This document shows, piece after piece, positions 16,236-23,770 of a DNA stretch of 55,372 nucleotides. How positions within the stretch are numbered: position 1 is the stretch's first letter; each line of letters starts with the position of its first letter. Made by a program: the position numbers and the translations under genes. The DNA is taken from positions 1-55,372 of the forward strand of contig JARYMI010000023.1 in the NCBI GenBank assembly GCA_029907205.1, written 5' to 3'. The notes under the pieces were generated by a model that did not search any database, was not told the origin of the DNA, and saw only the letters and a program-made list of their open reading frames with translations. The DNA is from Clostridiales bacterium. Lineage in GTDB: Bacteria > Acidobacteriota > Aminicenantia > Aminicenantales > UBA8522.

Positions 16236-16307
16236 TCACATTATCATAAAGTCAAAAAGCTGCTTTTTGGATAATAAGAAAAGAATTGAATTTTTATCGC
16301 CCAGCAT
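16236..16307 (-). CDS. Possible leader peptide of the homocysteine operon (23 aa, ends Met-Ile-Met)
   Basis: ATG 16307 opens 23 codons ending Phe-Met-Ile-Met-stop (stop at 16236-16238). Methionine is the end product of homocysteine synthesis, and isoleucine is another aspartate-family amino acid. A long hairpin starts 2 bases after the stop, and a promoter would start transcription about 7 bases before the ATG. Within it, CAAAAAGC and GCTTTTTG (16253-16260, 16262-16269) form a second small palindrome. Two Met codons alone are weak evidence; the case rests on its likeness to the pheA and cysK leaders. Confidence 0.35.
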   Translation of the reverse strand: MLGDKNSILFLLSKKQLFDFMIM

Positions 16308-16321
16308 TTTCGTTGGCTAAA

Positions 16322-16350
16322 CTGATACCACAAAAAAAACGGGAAGTCAA
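16322..16350 (-). promoter_or_regulatory. Predicted promoter of the homocysteine operon
   Basis: On the minus strand TTGACT (16350-16345), a 17-base spacer, then TATCAG (16327-16322). The insertion sequence ends directly beside the -35 element, so its arrival may have altered upstream control. Confidence 0.45.
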
Positions 16351-16367
16351 GTTTACATTCATGGAGG

Positions 16368-16383
16368 CAGCGATTCCGCAACT
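16368..16383 (+). repeat. Left inverted repeat of the insertion sequence
   Basis: CAGCGATTCCGCAACT, the exact reverse complement of 18223-18238. It lies about 130 bases before the first ORF of the element. Confidence 0.8.
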
Positions 16384-16462
16384 AAGTTTTGATTTAGCCT
16401 GAAATAGCCTGGAAGAGTCTAAATATTTCTCCCTGAGCAGATTCGCATTCATAAAAAATACT

Positions 16463-16502
16463 TGACTTTCCTCTTAGTCTTTTATATCTTATATATAAAA
16501 GA
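16463..16502 (+). promoter_or_regulatory. IS promoter region with 10-bp palindrome
   Basis: TTGACT at 16463-16468 is followed at 15-17 bases by TATATC/TATCTT. TCTTTTATAT (16478-16487) and ATATAAAAGA (16493-16502) form a 10-bp inverted repeat with a 5-base centre, overlapping the -10 and the likely start. GATAGGAG then precedes the ATG at 16517. The palindrome may bind a regulator or dampen read-in transcription. Confidence 0.45.
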
Positions 16503-16516
16503 TAGGAGAAACCCAC

Positions 16517-16837
16517 ATGCGTCGTTCTGCCATGACAAAGGTCGAACGAGAAAGCCGCTCTCAACTCAAACCTTATATCTCCTGGAAGGAGTTTATCAGA
16601 GCCACCCCCACCCTTAGAAAGCAGACTTGTGGCAAACCAAATTGTAAATGTCAAAAAGGCGAAAAACACACCTGCCTTGTCCTGACCCGAAGTCATCACG
16701 GCCGGCCCGAACAGCTCTACGTTCCCAAAGAGTCCGAAGAGATGGTCAAAGAGTGGGTCAAGAACTATCATGCCGTCAAAGAACTTGTGGAACAGATTTC
16801 CTCCTCCTACTGGGAGAGACTCAGGAAGAAGGGTTAA
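16517..16837 (+). CDS. DUF6788-like protein, upstream partner of the IS transposase
   Basis: The 106-residue basic protein has TCGKPNCKCQKGEKHTCLVL, a Cys-rich knuckle (C-x4-C-x-C) seen in short ORFs that accompany transposases, followed by YVPKESEEMVKEW and a helical tail. It probably contributes the DNA-binding N-terminus. Its TAA stop at 16835-16837 is in the same frame as the transposase, and the frame stays open afterwards, so ORF 1 and ORF 2 differ by one stop codon only. GGAG lies 9 bases before the ATG. Family name given from memory, moderate confidence. Confidence 0.7.
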   Translation: MRRSAMTKVERESRSQLKPYISWKEFIRATPTLRKQTCGKPNCKCQKGEKHTCLVLTRSHHGRPEQLYVPKESEEMVKEWVKNYHAVKELVEQISSSYWERLRKKG

Positions 16838-16945
16838 GAGATTCTCCGGCGATTTCTGAGTTACGGAGAGAAGGTCTATGAGCTGGGGGAGCTTTTTTCT
16901 CAGCTGAGGGATAATCGCCGGCGGCCTCAGATCGAATTAAGGCAG

Positions 16946-18052
16946 GTGGTGGGGGGAGCGTTCTTGATGATGGCTTCCCAGATGGGAAGCCTGAACGCTT
17001 TAGAGCAGGAACGGGGGAATCCTTTCTGGCGGCGATGGCTGGAAGGAGACTTGGCCAGCGCGGACACGACGGGGAGGGTGTATTGCGGGCTTGAAGTGGA
17101 GGGGTTACGTTTAGCTCTCCGCAGAGTGTATACGCGATTGAAGAGGAATAAGGCTTTGAGGGGGAGGCATGGGTTTTCGGTGCTGATCGTCGACGGGCAT
17201 GAATCGAGTTCCAGTTATCTGCGGTGCTGCGCGGGATGTTTGCAGCGGCACATCCAGACCTCAGGCGGCGAGAGGATTCAATATTATCACCGTCAGGTGA
17301 TGGCCCTGCTCTCTCTGGACCGCTTCCCTCTTCTTTTAGACGTGGAAGATCAGCGGCATGGGGAGGATGAAATTGCGGCGGCCCTGCGCTTACTGGAAAG
17401 AGTTCTTCACTACTATCCTCGGGCTTTTCAGGTGGTCCTGGGCGATGCCCTGTATTTGCGGGCGAATATGTTTCAGTTGTTGTTGGCTCACGGCAAACAC
17501 GGAATAGCCGTCTTGAAGGACGAGACGCGGGACCTTTGGCAGGACGTGTGCGGTCTTTTTCCTCTGGAGCAGCCGATTCTGGAGGTTTGCGGCCGGACAG
17601 AACGTCGCCTTTGGGATATCTCCGGGTTGGAGAGCTGGAAGAGTTTGAAGGTCAAAGTCCGAGTAGTCCGGTCGCTGGAAACCAAGACTCTCACTCGCCA
17701 ACGGACAGGACGGAAGGAAAAGCAAACATCGGACTGGATGTGGGCCACGACTTTACCAGCAGATCAAGTCTCGGCCTCAGCGATTGCCCAGCTGGGGCAC
17801 GATCGGTGGTTAATCGAGAATCGGGCGCTCAATGAGATGGTGACCTACTGGCATGGCGATCATGTTTATCGACACCATCCCACGGCCATCATCGCCTTTT
17901 GGCTCACCTTGTTCTTGGCCTTGAATCTCTTCCGAGCTTTTGTCTCATTAAATATCAAACCGGCTCGCCGAGCTCGACATACAGAACTTTATTTTGCCAA
18001 AGTGCTTTTCTCAGCCCTCCATGAAGAGACCTTCCACAATAGGTCTCCGTGA
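16946..18052 (+). CDS. DDE-type IS transposase
   Basis: This catalyses element movement. Likely active-site residues are Asp in VLIVDGHESSS, Asp in VVLGDALYLRANM and Glu in HDRWLIENRALNEM, followed by TYWHGDHVYRHHPTAI and a hydrophobic helix, as in IS4-superfamily-like DDE proteins. GTG 16946 gives 368 residues, but the frame is open back to the codon after the upstream TAA (16838), adding about 36 residues (EILRRFLSYGEKVYELGELF and on). The natural protein could therefore start earlier or be made by reinitiation or stop read-through. No frameshift is seen, so the copy may still be active. Confidence 0.85.
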   Translation: MVGGAFLMMASQMGSLNALEQERGNPFWRRWLEGDLASADTTGRVYCGLEVEGLRLALRRVYTRLKRNKALRGRHGFSVLIVDGHESSSSYLRCCAGCLQRHIQTSGGERIQYYHRQVMALLSLDRFPLLLDVEDQRHGEDEIAAALRLLERVLHYYPRAFQVVLGDALYLRANMFQLLLAHGKHGIAVLKDETRDLWQDVCGLFPLEQPILEVCGRTERRLWDISGLESWKSLKVKVRVVRSLETKTLTRQRTGRKEKQTSDWMWATTLPADQVSASAIAQLGHDRWLIENRALNEMVTYWHGDHVYRHHPTAIIAFWLTLFLALNLFRAFVSLNIKPARRARHTELYFAKVLFSALHEETFHNRSP

Positions 18053-18222
18053 GAATCCCCCCGTTTTTTTGCTGACTTCGATAGTTTCCCGGAGAGGAGT
18101 CTTGCTTGGACTCCATTTTCAAGCCCATCACACCCCTTTGGGAGTGAAAATCTCGGCGGTCTGCGAATCTGCTAAAAGCATGGAGTCTTGATTTTACCCC
18201 TTTCGACCACTCATCCAGAGGA

Positions 18223-18238
18223 AGTTGCGGAATCGCTG
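18223..18238 (-). repeat. Right inverted repeat of the insertion sequence
   Basis: AGTTGCGGAATCGCTG on the plus strand, the perfect complement of the left repeat. The 170 bases between the transposase stop and this repeat hold no recognised gene. Confidence 0.8.
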
Positions 18239-18263
18239 GGTGTGCGTCAGATGAGTTTACACG

Positions 18264-18292
18264 GCCTTTCAATTATGATAAAAATGAAAGGC
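18264..18292 (+). promoter_or_regulatory. Inverted repeat, likely operator before the thiolase operon
   Basis: GCCTTTCA (18264-18271) and TGAAAGGC (18285-18292) form an 8-bp inverted repeat with 13 bases between, about 30 bases before the thiolase ATG. TTTACA at 18256-18261, inside the IS-flanking octamer, with TAAAAA 17 bases on could be a promoter that the repeat overlaps. The spacing suits a dimeric repressor; which one is unknown. Confidence 0.45.
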
Positions 18293-18321
18293 TCTTAAAT
18301 TATATGCGAAAGGAATGATCG

Positions 18322-19515
18322 ATGTGTGAAAAACGGAATGCGTTCATCGTCAGCGCCGCCCGCACGCCGATAGGCGTTTTTCTGGGCGCGCTCAAGGATT
18401 TCACCGCTCCTGAGCTCGGCGGGATCGCCATTCGGGAAGCTCTAAAAAGGGCTAACCTCAGGGGCGAGGATGTGGATGAAGTCATCATGGGAAACGTCGT
18501 CTCGGCCGGCATCGGCCAGGCGCCGGCCAAGCAGGCTGCCGTCAAGGGGGGAATCCCTTATTCGGTCAGCTGTTTTGCTGTGAACAAGGTCTGCGGATCG
18601 GCCTTGAAAGCGGTGGCCCTGGCCGCCCAGGTCATCCAACTTGAGGAAAAAGAGGTGGTCGTTGCCGGCGGGATGGAGAGCATGAGCCGGGCCCCCCATC
18701 TCGTCTGGGGGATGAGAGAGGGAGTCAAGTTTGGCGATGTCCAGGTCAAGGATGCCATGATCCTGGACGGCCTCTGGTGCGCTTTCGACAACGTCCATAT
18801 GGGAATGACCGGCGAGGTTGTGGCCGAAAAGTTCGGCGCGACAAGGGAAGAGCAAGACCAGTATGCGCTGAGCAGCCAGCAGAAAGCTGTCCATGCCATC
18901 GACAAAGGATATTTCAAGGATGAGATCGTAGCGATCACGATCCCTCAGAAAAAAGGCGATCCCGTCGTCTTTGCCGTCGATGAAGGGCCGCGCCGCGACA
19001 CGACCTTAGAGAAGCTCGCTAAACTCAGGCCGGCATTCAAGAAAGACGGAACGGTGACGGCGGGAAATGCCTCGACCCTGAATGATGGCGCTGCCGCTGT
19101 TGTCGTTGCTTCGGAGGAAGCGATCAAGAACCGGGGACTCAACCCGCCCATGGCCCGCATCCTGGGAACAACGACGAACGGCGTCGAGCCGTCGATGGTC
19201 ATGTATGCCCCCAAAGGGGCGATCGAGAAGCTCCTGGTTAACGTCGGCTGGAAAATCGAGGATGTTGATTTATTCGAAATCAACGAGGCTTTCTCGGCCC
19301 AGCTCGTCGTCCTGCTCAAAGAGCTCAAGCTCGACCGGGAGAAAGTCAATGTCCACGGCGGGGCTGTCGCGCTGGGTCATCCCATCGGCGCCACAGGCGC
19401 CCGGATTTTGACGACGCTCGTCTACGCACTCAAGCACCGCGGGCTCAAGAAGGGCATCGCAGCCCTTTGCCTGGGCGGCGGCGACGCGGTGGCCATGGCT
19501 GTGGAGATGGTCTGA
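18322..19515 (+). CDS. Thiolase (acetyl-CoA C-acetyltransferase)
   Basis: It condenses or cleaves acyl-CoA with acetyl-CoA. The acyl-accepting Cys is in AVNKVCGSALKA; the other signatures are EINEAFSAQ, GGAVALGHPIGATGARIL and the C-terminal CLGGGDAVAM with the second Cys. Length 397 is normal. It is 19 bases upstream of a 3-hydroxybutyryl-CoA dehydrogenase gene. The pair suggests acetoacetyl-CoA metabolism, either butyrate-type synthesis or fatty-acid/3-hydroxybutyrate breakdown; no crotonase is in the window. GAAAGGA precedes the ATG. Confidence 0.95.
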   Translation: MCEKRNAFIVSAARTPIGVFLGALKDFTAPELGGIAIREALKRANLRGEDVDEVIMGNVVSAGIGQAPAKQAAVKGGIPYSVSCFAVNKVCGSALKAVALAAQVIQLEEKEVVVAGGMESMSRAPHLVWGMREGVKFGDVQVKDAMILDGLWCAFDNVHMGMTGEVVAEKFGATREEQDQYALSSQQKAVHAIDKGYFKDEIVAITIPQKKGDPVVFAVDEGPRRDTTLEKLAKLRPAFKKDGTVTAGNASTLNDGAAAVVVASEEAIKNRGLNPPMARILGTTTNGVEPSMVMYAPKGAIEKLLVNVGWKIEDVDLFEINEAFSAQLVVLLKELKLDREKVNVHGGAVALGHPIGATGARILTTLVYALKHRGLKKGIAALCLGGGDAVAMAVEMV

Positions 19516-19534
19516 ACAACGACAAGGAGGGAAA

Positions 19535-20380
19535 ATGGATATAAAAACGATCGGAATAGTAGGAGCTGGAACCATGGGCAGCGGCATCGCCCAGGTTGCC
19601 GCCGCATCCGGATTTTCGGTCCTTCTCAACGATATCGACCAGAGCTACCTCGACCGCGCCCTCAAGGGAATAGACAAGAGCCTGGCCAAGCTTATCGAGA
19701 AGGGAAAGATCACAGAGGATAAAGCAGCCATCCTGAGCCGCATCAAGCCCACAATCAACCTCGATGACCTCAAAGCTGCGGATTTCGTTGTCGAAGCCGT
19801 GTTCGAGGATTTTGACGTAAAGAAAAAAGTCCTCACCGCGCTCGATAAAATCCTGGCGCCTGAGGTCATTTTCACCTCCAACACCTCCTCGATCTCCATC
19901 ACCCGCCTGGCTGCGCAGACCGGCCGGTCGGCTCAGTTCATGGGCATGCACTTCATGAACCCCGTGCCGCTGATGGCGCTGGTTGAGCTCGTTCGCGGGC
20001 TGGCGACGTCTGAAGAGACGTTTGCTTCGGTCAAGGCCCTGACCGAGAAAATGGGCAAGGTTCCAGTCGAGGCTAATGATTTCCCCGGGTTCATCGCTAA
20101 CCGCATCCTGATGCCGATGATTAACGAGGCTGTCTATGCCCTGATGGAAGGCGTGGGCACGGCTGAGGCCATCGACACAGTCATGAAGTTAGGGATGAAC
20201 CATCCGATGGGCCCGCTCACGTTGGCCGACCTCATTGGCCTGGATGTTTGCCTCTCCATCATGGAGGTTCTGCACGACGGGTTCAAGGATCCCAAGTACC
20301 GGCCCTGTCCACTTCTCCGCAAGATGGTTGATGCGGGGTATCTCGGCCGCAAGAGCGGCCGCGGCTTTTACAGCTACTGA
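19535..20380 (+). CDS. hbd: 3-hydroxybutyryl-CoA dehydrogenase
   Basis: This NAD(P)-dependent enzyme interconverts acetoacetyl-CoA and 3-hydroxybutyryl-CoA. The Rossmann start is IGIVGAGTMGSGIAQVAA; SNTSSISITRLA, MGMHFMNPVPLMALVE (catalytic His), NDFPGFIANRILMPMINEAV and NHPMGPLTLADLIGLD follow, ending GYLGRKSGRGFYSY. The 281 residues match single-domain Hbd. AAGGAGGGAAA precedes the ATG, and it forms an operon with the thiolase. Confidence 0.95.
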   Translation: MDIKTIGIVGAGTMGSGIAQVAAASGFSVLLNDIDQSYLDRALKGIDKSLAKLIEKGKITEDKAAILSRIKPTINLDDLKAADFVVEAVFEDFDVKKKVLTALDKILAPEVIFTSNTSSISITRLAAQTGRSAQFMGMHFMNPVPLMALVELVRGLATSEETFASVKALTEKMGKVPVEANDFPGFIANRILMPMINEAVYALMEGVGTAEAIDTVMKLGMNHPMGPLTLADLIGLDVCLSIMEVLHDGFKDPKYRPCPLLRKMVDAGYLGRKSGRGFYSY

Positions 20381-20564
20381 AATTATGGGGCCTGCAAGCG
20401 TTTCCGTTTGTGTGTTTGCGATGGACGCCGCCATCGGGAAGATTCCATATTCGGAAATCCTTCCGCGGAGACCGTCCCTGTTTATGGTAGAATAAGCTAA
20501 GAGCCTCTTGGTATTGTGATAGAAACTCCCGGGCGGATGCGTCCCTAATAAAGAGGAGGATAAA

Positions 20565-21632
20565 ATGAAAGGCGAAGACATGGAACAAAAGCAGGCCTCG
20601 CGGGCCCGCGCTATCGAGGCAGCCGTCTCCCAGATAGAAAAACAGTTCGGCAAAGGCTCGGTGATGAAGCTCGGCCAGAAAGAAGCGGTCATCAAGGTTG
20701 AGGCCATCCCCACCGGGTCGATTGCTTTTGACCTGGCCCTGGGGATCGGCGGGTTTCCTCGCGGCCGGGTCGTTGAGGTCTTCGGTCCTGAAGCCACCGG
20801 CAAGACAACGTTAGGCCTTCATGTCATCGCCGAAGCCCAGAAGCGGGGAGGCCAGGCGGCCTTCATCGATGCCGAGCACGCGTTAGACCCGAATTATGCA
20901 GCAAGCGTTGGCGTGGACGTGGACAACCTCCTCATCTCCCAGCCCGACTACGGCGAGCAGGCCCTGGAGATCGCCGAAGTCTTAGTGCGGAGCGGCGCTG
21001 TAGACGTCATCGTCGTTGACTCAGTGGCCGCCCTCGTGCCAAAGGCCGAGCTCGAGGGGGAGATGGGCGACGCTCACATGGGCCTCCAAGCGAGGCTGAT
21101 GTCCCAGGCCCTGCGCAAGCTCACGGCCATTGTCAGCCGGTCCAAGACCTGCTTCATCTTCGTTAACCAGATGAGGGAGAAGATTGGCGTGTTTATCGGC
21201 AGCCCGGAGACGACGACAGGTGGCCGGGCGCTCAAGTTCTACGCCTCGATGCGCATCGACATCCGAAGGATCACTGCCTTGAGAGAAGGAGACAGCATCG
21301 TCGGGAACAGGGTCAAAGTAAAGATCGTTAAAAACAAAATGGCGCCTCCTTTCAGGGACGCGGAGTTTGATATCATCTACGGCCACGGAATCTCAAAGGA
21401 AGGAGATCTCGTCGACTGCGGAGTGAACGTCGGGCTCATCGAGAAAACCGGCACATGGTACTCCTATAAAGGAGAAAGGCTCGGTCAGGGCCGCGACAAC
21501 GTCAAGAAGCTGCTCAAAGAAAATCCTGAGCTGGCGGCGCAGATAGAGGCTGAGATCCGGAAAAAAGTCGGCCTTGCCCCTGAGGCAAAGGAAGGAAAAG
21601 AAGGAAGGGAAGAAAAGGAAGCGAGAAAATAA
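20565..21632 (+). CDS. recA: Recombinase A
   Basis: RecA carries out strand exchange in recombinational repair and SOS induction. Walker A is GPEATGKTT (residues 74-82). [22 protein letters not shown], the loop region with [22 protein letters not shown] (MAW-type core), and a charged C-terminal tail rich in Lys and Glu follow. No intein is present and the length of 355 is usual. AGGAGG lies 5 bases before the ATG. The 184-base gap after hbd has a TAGAAT box near 20487, but I found no convincing LexA site. Confidence 0.96.
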   Translation: MKGEDMEQKQASRARAIEAAVSQIEKQFGKGSVMKLGQKEAVIKVEAIPTGSIAFDLALGIGGFPRGRVVEVFGPEATGKTTLGLHVIAEAQKRGGQAAFIDAEHALDPNYAASVGVDVDNLLISQPDYGEQALEIAEVLVRSGAVDVIVVDSVAALVPKAELEGEMGDAHMGLQARLMSQALRKLTAIVSRSKTCFIFVNQMREKIGVFIGSPETTTGGRALKFYASMRIDIRRITALREGDSIVGNRVKVKIVKNKMAPPFRDAEFDIIYGHGISKEGDLVDCGVNVGLIEKTGTWYSYKGERLGQGRDNVKKLLKENPELAAQIEAEIRKKVGLAPEAKEGKEGREEKEARK

Positions 21633-21707
21633 TACGCAAACGGGGGCTTGCGGGTCGGCCTTCGCTCCTTCCATTTATGATAATTTTATTGCGTTGACAA
21701 TTATTAA

Positions 21708-22391
21708 ATGAAGCGGCGAGATTTCATGGCCATGGCAGGGGGCGGAGGGGTGGCTCTGTTATCGAAACTCGCGCTTCCTCTAAAAGCCAATTTTAGAAAG
21801 GAGGAAAGGATGATGGCTTACACGGCAAAAGATTATTCTGGGCTCGTCGGCATGCCCGGCTTCAGCGAAACGTTGCTCAAGAATCATTTCACCCTTTACC
21901 AGGGATATGTCGCCAACACGAACAAAGCCCTCGATGCTCTTGCGCAGATGCTGAAGGATGGAAAAGGGGGCACGCCCGAGTTCGCCGAGCTCAAGAGGCG
22001 AGTTGGCTGGGAATTCAACGGCATGCGGTTGCATGAGTATTATTTCGAGAACCTCGGTAGCAAGGAAGCGCTCAACGTCGAGGGAAAGCTTGACCAGAAA
22101 ATAGTTGCTGACTTCGGAAGCTACGAGGCCTGGGAGAAAGATTTCAAGGCCACGGGCGCCATGCGCGGCATTGGTTGGGCTGTCCTCTACCAGGATACGA
22201 CAAACGGCAGGCTCATCAATTTCTGGATCAATGAGCACGATGTCGGCCATCCCGCCGGCTGCCTGCCTATCCTGATCATGGACGTCTTCGAGCATGCTTT
22301 CATGATCGACTACGGCCTGAAAAGAGCTGACTACATCGAGGCCTTCTTCAAGAACATCGACTGGAAGGCTGTCGAAGCGCGCCTCAAATAA
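21708..22391 (+). CDS. sod: Iron/manganese superoxide dismutase with optional Tat signal
   Basis: It dismutates superoxide in an otherwise anaerobic gene set. All four metal ligands are visible: His in LLKNHFTLYQGY, His in MRLHEYYFENL, and Asp/His in MDVFEHAFMIDYGL. The N-terminus MKRRDFMAMAGGGGVALLSK is a twin-arginine (RRDF) export signal. Inside the frame, AAAGGAGG (21797-21804) sits 5 bases before ATG 21810 (and ATG 21813), while no Shine-Dalgarno precedes 21708. TTGACA at 21696-21701 lies just ahead of the first ATG. The gene may make a cytosolic form from 21810 and a little exported form from 21708, or the signal may be decaying. Confidence 0.92.
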   Translation: MKRRDFMAMAGGGGVALLSKLALPLKANFRKEERMMAYTAKDYSGLVGMPGFSETLLKNHFTLYQGYVANTNKALDALAQMLKDGKGGTPEFAELKRRVGWEFNGMRLHEYYFENLGSKEALNVEGKLDQKIVADFGSYEAWEKDFKATGAMRGIGWAVLYQDTTNGRLINFWINEHDVGHPAGCLPILIMDVFEHAFMIDYGLKRADYIEAFFKNIDWKAVEARLK

Positions 22392-22468
22392 AGCTTCACG
22401 GCATAGTAATGGAAAAAACGTGCGATTCGCGCTATCCTTGGAATAACCTGTTCGGGAGGTGAATAAGA

Positions 22469-23533
22469 ATGTCCCGCCATGTCCATAAACGGTCACGCAA
22501 GAGCGGGCTTCCGCCCGGGAGCCTCATCCACATCGGCGAGAAAAAGGCCGAACGGACTAAGATCACTATCATTGACTATGACGAGAAAAATTTCGAGGTA
22601 AAAGAGGCCAAGACCGTCGAGGAGTGCTTCCCGTTCAAAGAAACGGCCACGGTCACCTGGATCAACGTTGACGGCGTCCATGACGACGAGATCATCGGCA
22701 AAATGGGCGGACATTTCGGCGTCCATCCTCTCATCCTCGAGGACATCATGAACACGGCCCAGCGGCCCAAGCTGGAGGACATGGGCGATTATCTCTTCAT
22801 CGTTCTCCGGATGATCAGCTTCGCGGGGAAAAAGAAAGGCATCCTTTCCGAGCAAGTCAGCCTGATTGTCGGGCCGAACTTCATCATTTCCTTCCAGGAG
22901 GGCGAGGGCGACGTGTTCGACCCTGTGAGAGAAAGAATCAGGTCGGGGAAAGGCCGGCTGAGGAAGATGGGGCCAGACTATCTGGCGTATGCCTTGATCG
23001 ACGCCATCGTCGATAACTATTTTCTCATCCTGGAAAAGTTCGGTGAACAGGTGGAAATCCTGGAAGAAGAGCTCGTCAGCGACCCGGGACGCCGGACCAT
23101 CCAGGCGCTCCACACCCTGAAAAGAGAGATAATTTACCTGCGTAAGTCGGTCTGGCCGCTGCGGGAAGTCATCAGCGGCTTAGAGCGCTCTGGCTCCTGC
23201 CTCATCAAGGAATCGACGGGCATCTTCCTTCGGGATGTCTACGACCACACCATCCAGGTGATCGACACCATCGAAACATACAGGGACATGCTCTCCGGGA
23301 TGCTGGATATCTACCTTTCGAGCGTCAGCAACCGGATGAACGAGATCATGAAGGTTCTGACCATTATCGCCACCATTTTCATCCCGTTGACGTTCATCGC
23401 CGGCATTTACGGGATGAATTTCGACTTCATGCCGGAGCTGAATTGGCGGTGGGGGTATTTTGCGGTGCTTGCCTTGATGGCGGGAATTGGCGTCTTTATG
23501 CTAATCTATTTCCGCAGAAAAAAATGGCTGTAA
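22469..23533 (+). CDS. corA: CorA-type magnesium/cobalt transporter
   Basis: This is an inner-membrane pentameric channel for Mg2+ (also Co2+/Ni2+). The long cytoplasmic N-terminal funnel domain (1-290) ends in the stalk helix, followed by two transmembrane segments: one ending in the hallmark IYGMNF (within LTFIAGIYGMNFDFMPEL) and one at WGYFAVLALMAGIGVFMLIYF, then a short basic tail RRKKWL. Length 354 fits. GGGAGGTGAATAAG precedes the ATG. Confidence 0.94.
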   Translation: MSRHVHKRSRKSGLPPGSLIHIGEKKAERTKITIIDYDEKNFEVKEAKTVEECFPFKETATVTWINVDGVHDDEIIGKMGGHFGVHPLILEDIMNTAQRPKLEDMGDYLFIVLRMISFAGKKKGILSEQVSLIVGPNFIISFQEGEGDVFDPVRERIRSGKGRLRKMGPDYLAYALIDAIVDNYFLILEKFGEQVEILEEELVSDPGRRTIQALHTLKREIIYLRKSVWPLREVISGLERSGSCLIKESTGIFLRDVYDHTIQVIDTIETYRDMLSGMLDIYLSSVSNRMNEIMKVLTIIATIFIPLTFIAGIYGMNFDFMPELNWRWGYFAVLALMAGIGVFMLIYFRRKKWL

Positions 23534-23540
23534 GGGAGGG

Positions 23541-23747
23541 ATGGACGTGAAAGCAAAAATTCTTGTCGTCCTTGTTTTGCTCATTCTTCTGGCGATCATC
23601 CTCATCCAGAACACCGAAGAAGTCGTTTTCCGCATCTTCTTCTGGAAGATCGCCATGTCCCAGGTCATCCTGGTGCCCTTGGCGGTTGTCATCGGCTTTC
23701 TCTTCGGTTATTTCATCGCCAAAGGGGGAATGAAAAAGCTCGGTTGA
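23541..23747 (+). CDS. LapA-domain (DUF1049-like) small membrane protein
   Basis: The 68 residues hold two hydrophobic segments (about 5-23 and 39-60) separated by QNTEEVVFRIFFWKIAMSQ, the pattern of LapA/DUF1049 proteins linked to envelope assembly. The gene lies 7 bases after corA and 23 before a DUF502 gene, so the three probably form an operon. The role in this organism is unknown. Confidence 0.75.
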   Translation: MDVKAKILVVLVLLILLAIILIQNTEEVVFRIFFWKIAMSQVILVPLAVVIGFLFGYFIAKGGMKKLG

Positions 23748-23770
23748 GAGAGTCTTGAAACGGGGTTGAC

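Larger units (their letters stand above)
16350..18261 (+). mobile_element. Insertion sequence with DUF6788-like ORF and DDE transposase
   Basis: A perfect 16-base inverted repeat, CAGCGATTCCGCAACT (16368-16383) and its complement at 18223-18238, brackets two ORFs of a transposase unit. Outside them the octamer AGTTTACA occurs in the same orientation at 16350-16357 and 18254-18261 and may be the target duplication. However, the distances from octamer to inverted repeat differ (10 and 15 bases), so the exact ends are uncertain. The element is about 1.9 kb and separates the AT-richer biosynthetic region from the GC-richer region. I cannot name the IS family with confidence. Confidence 0.75.
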
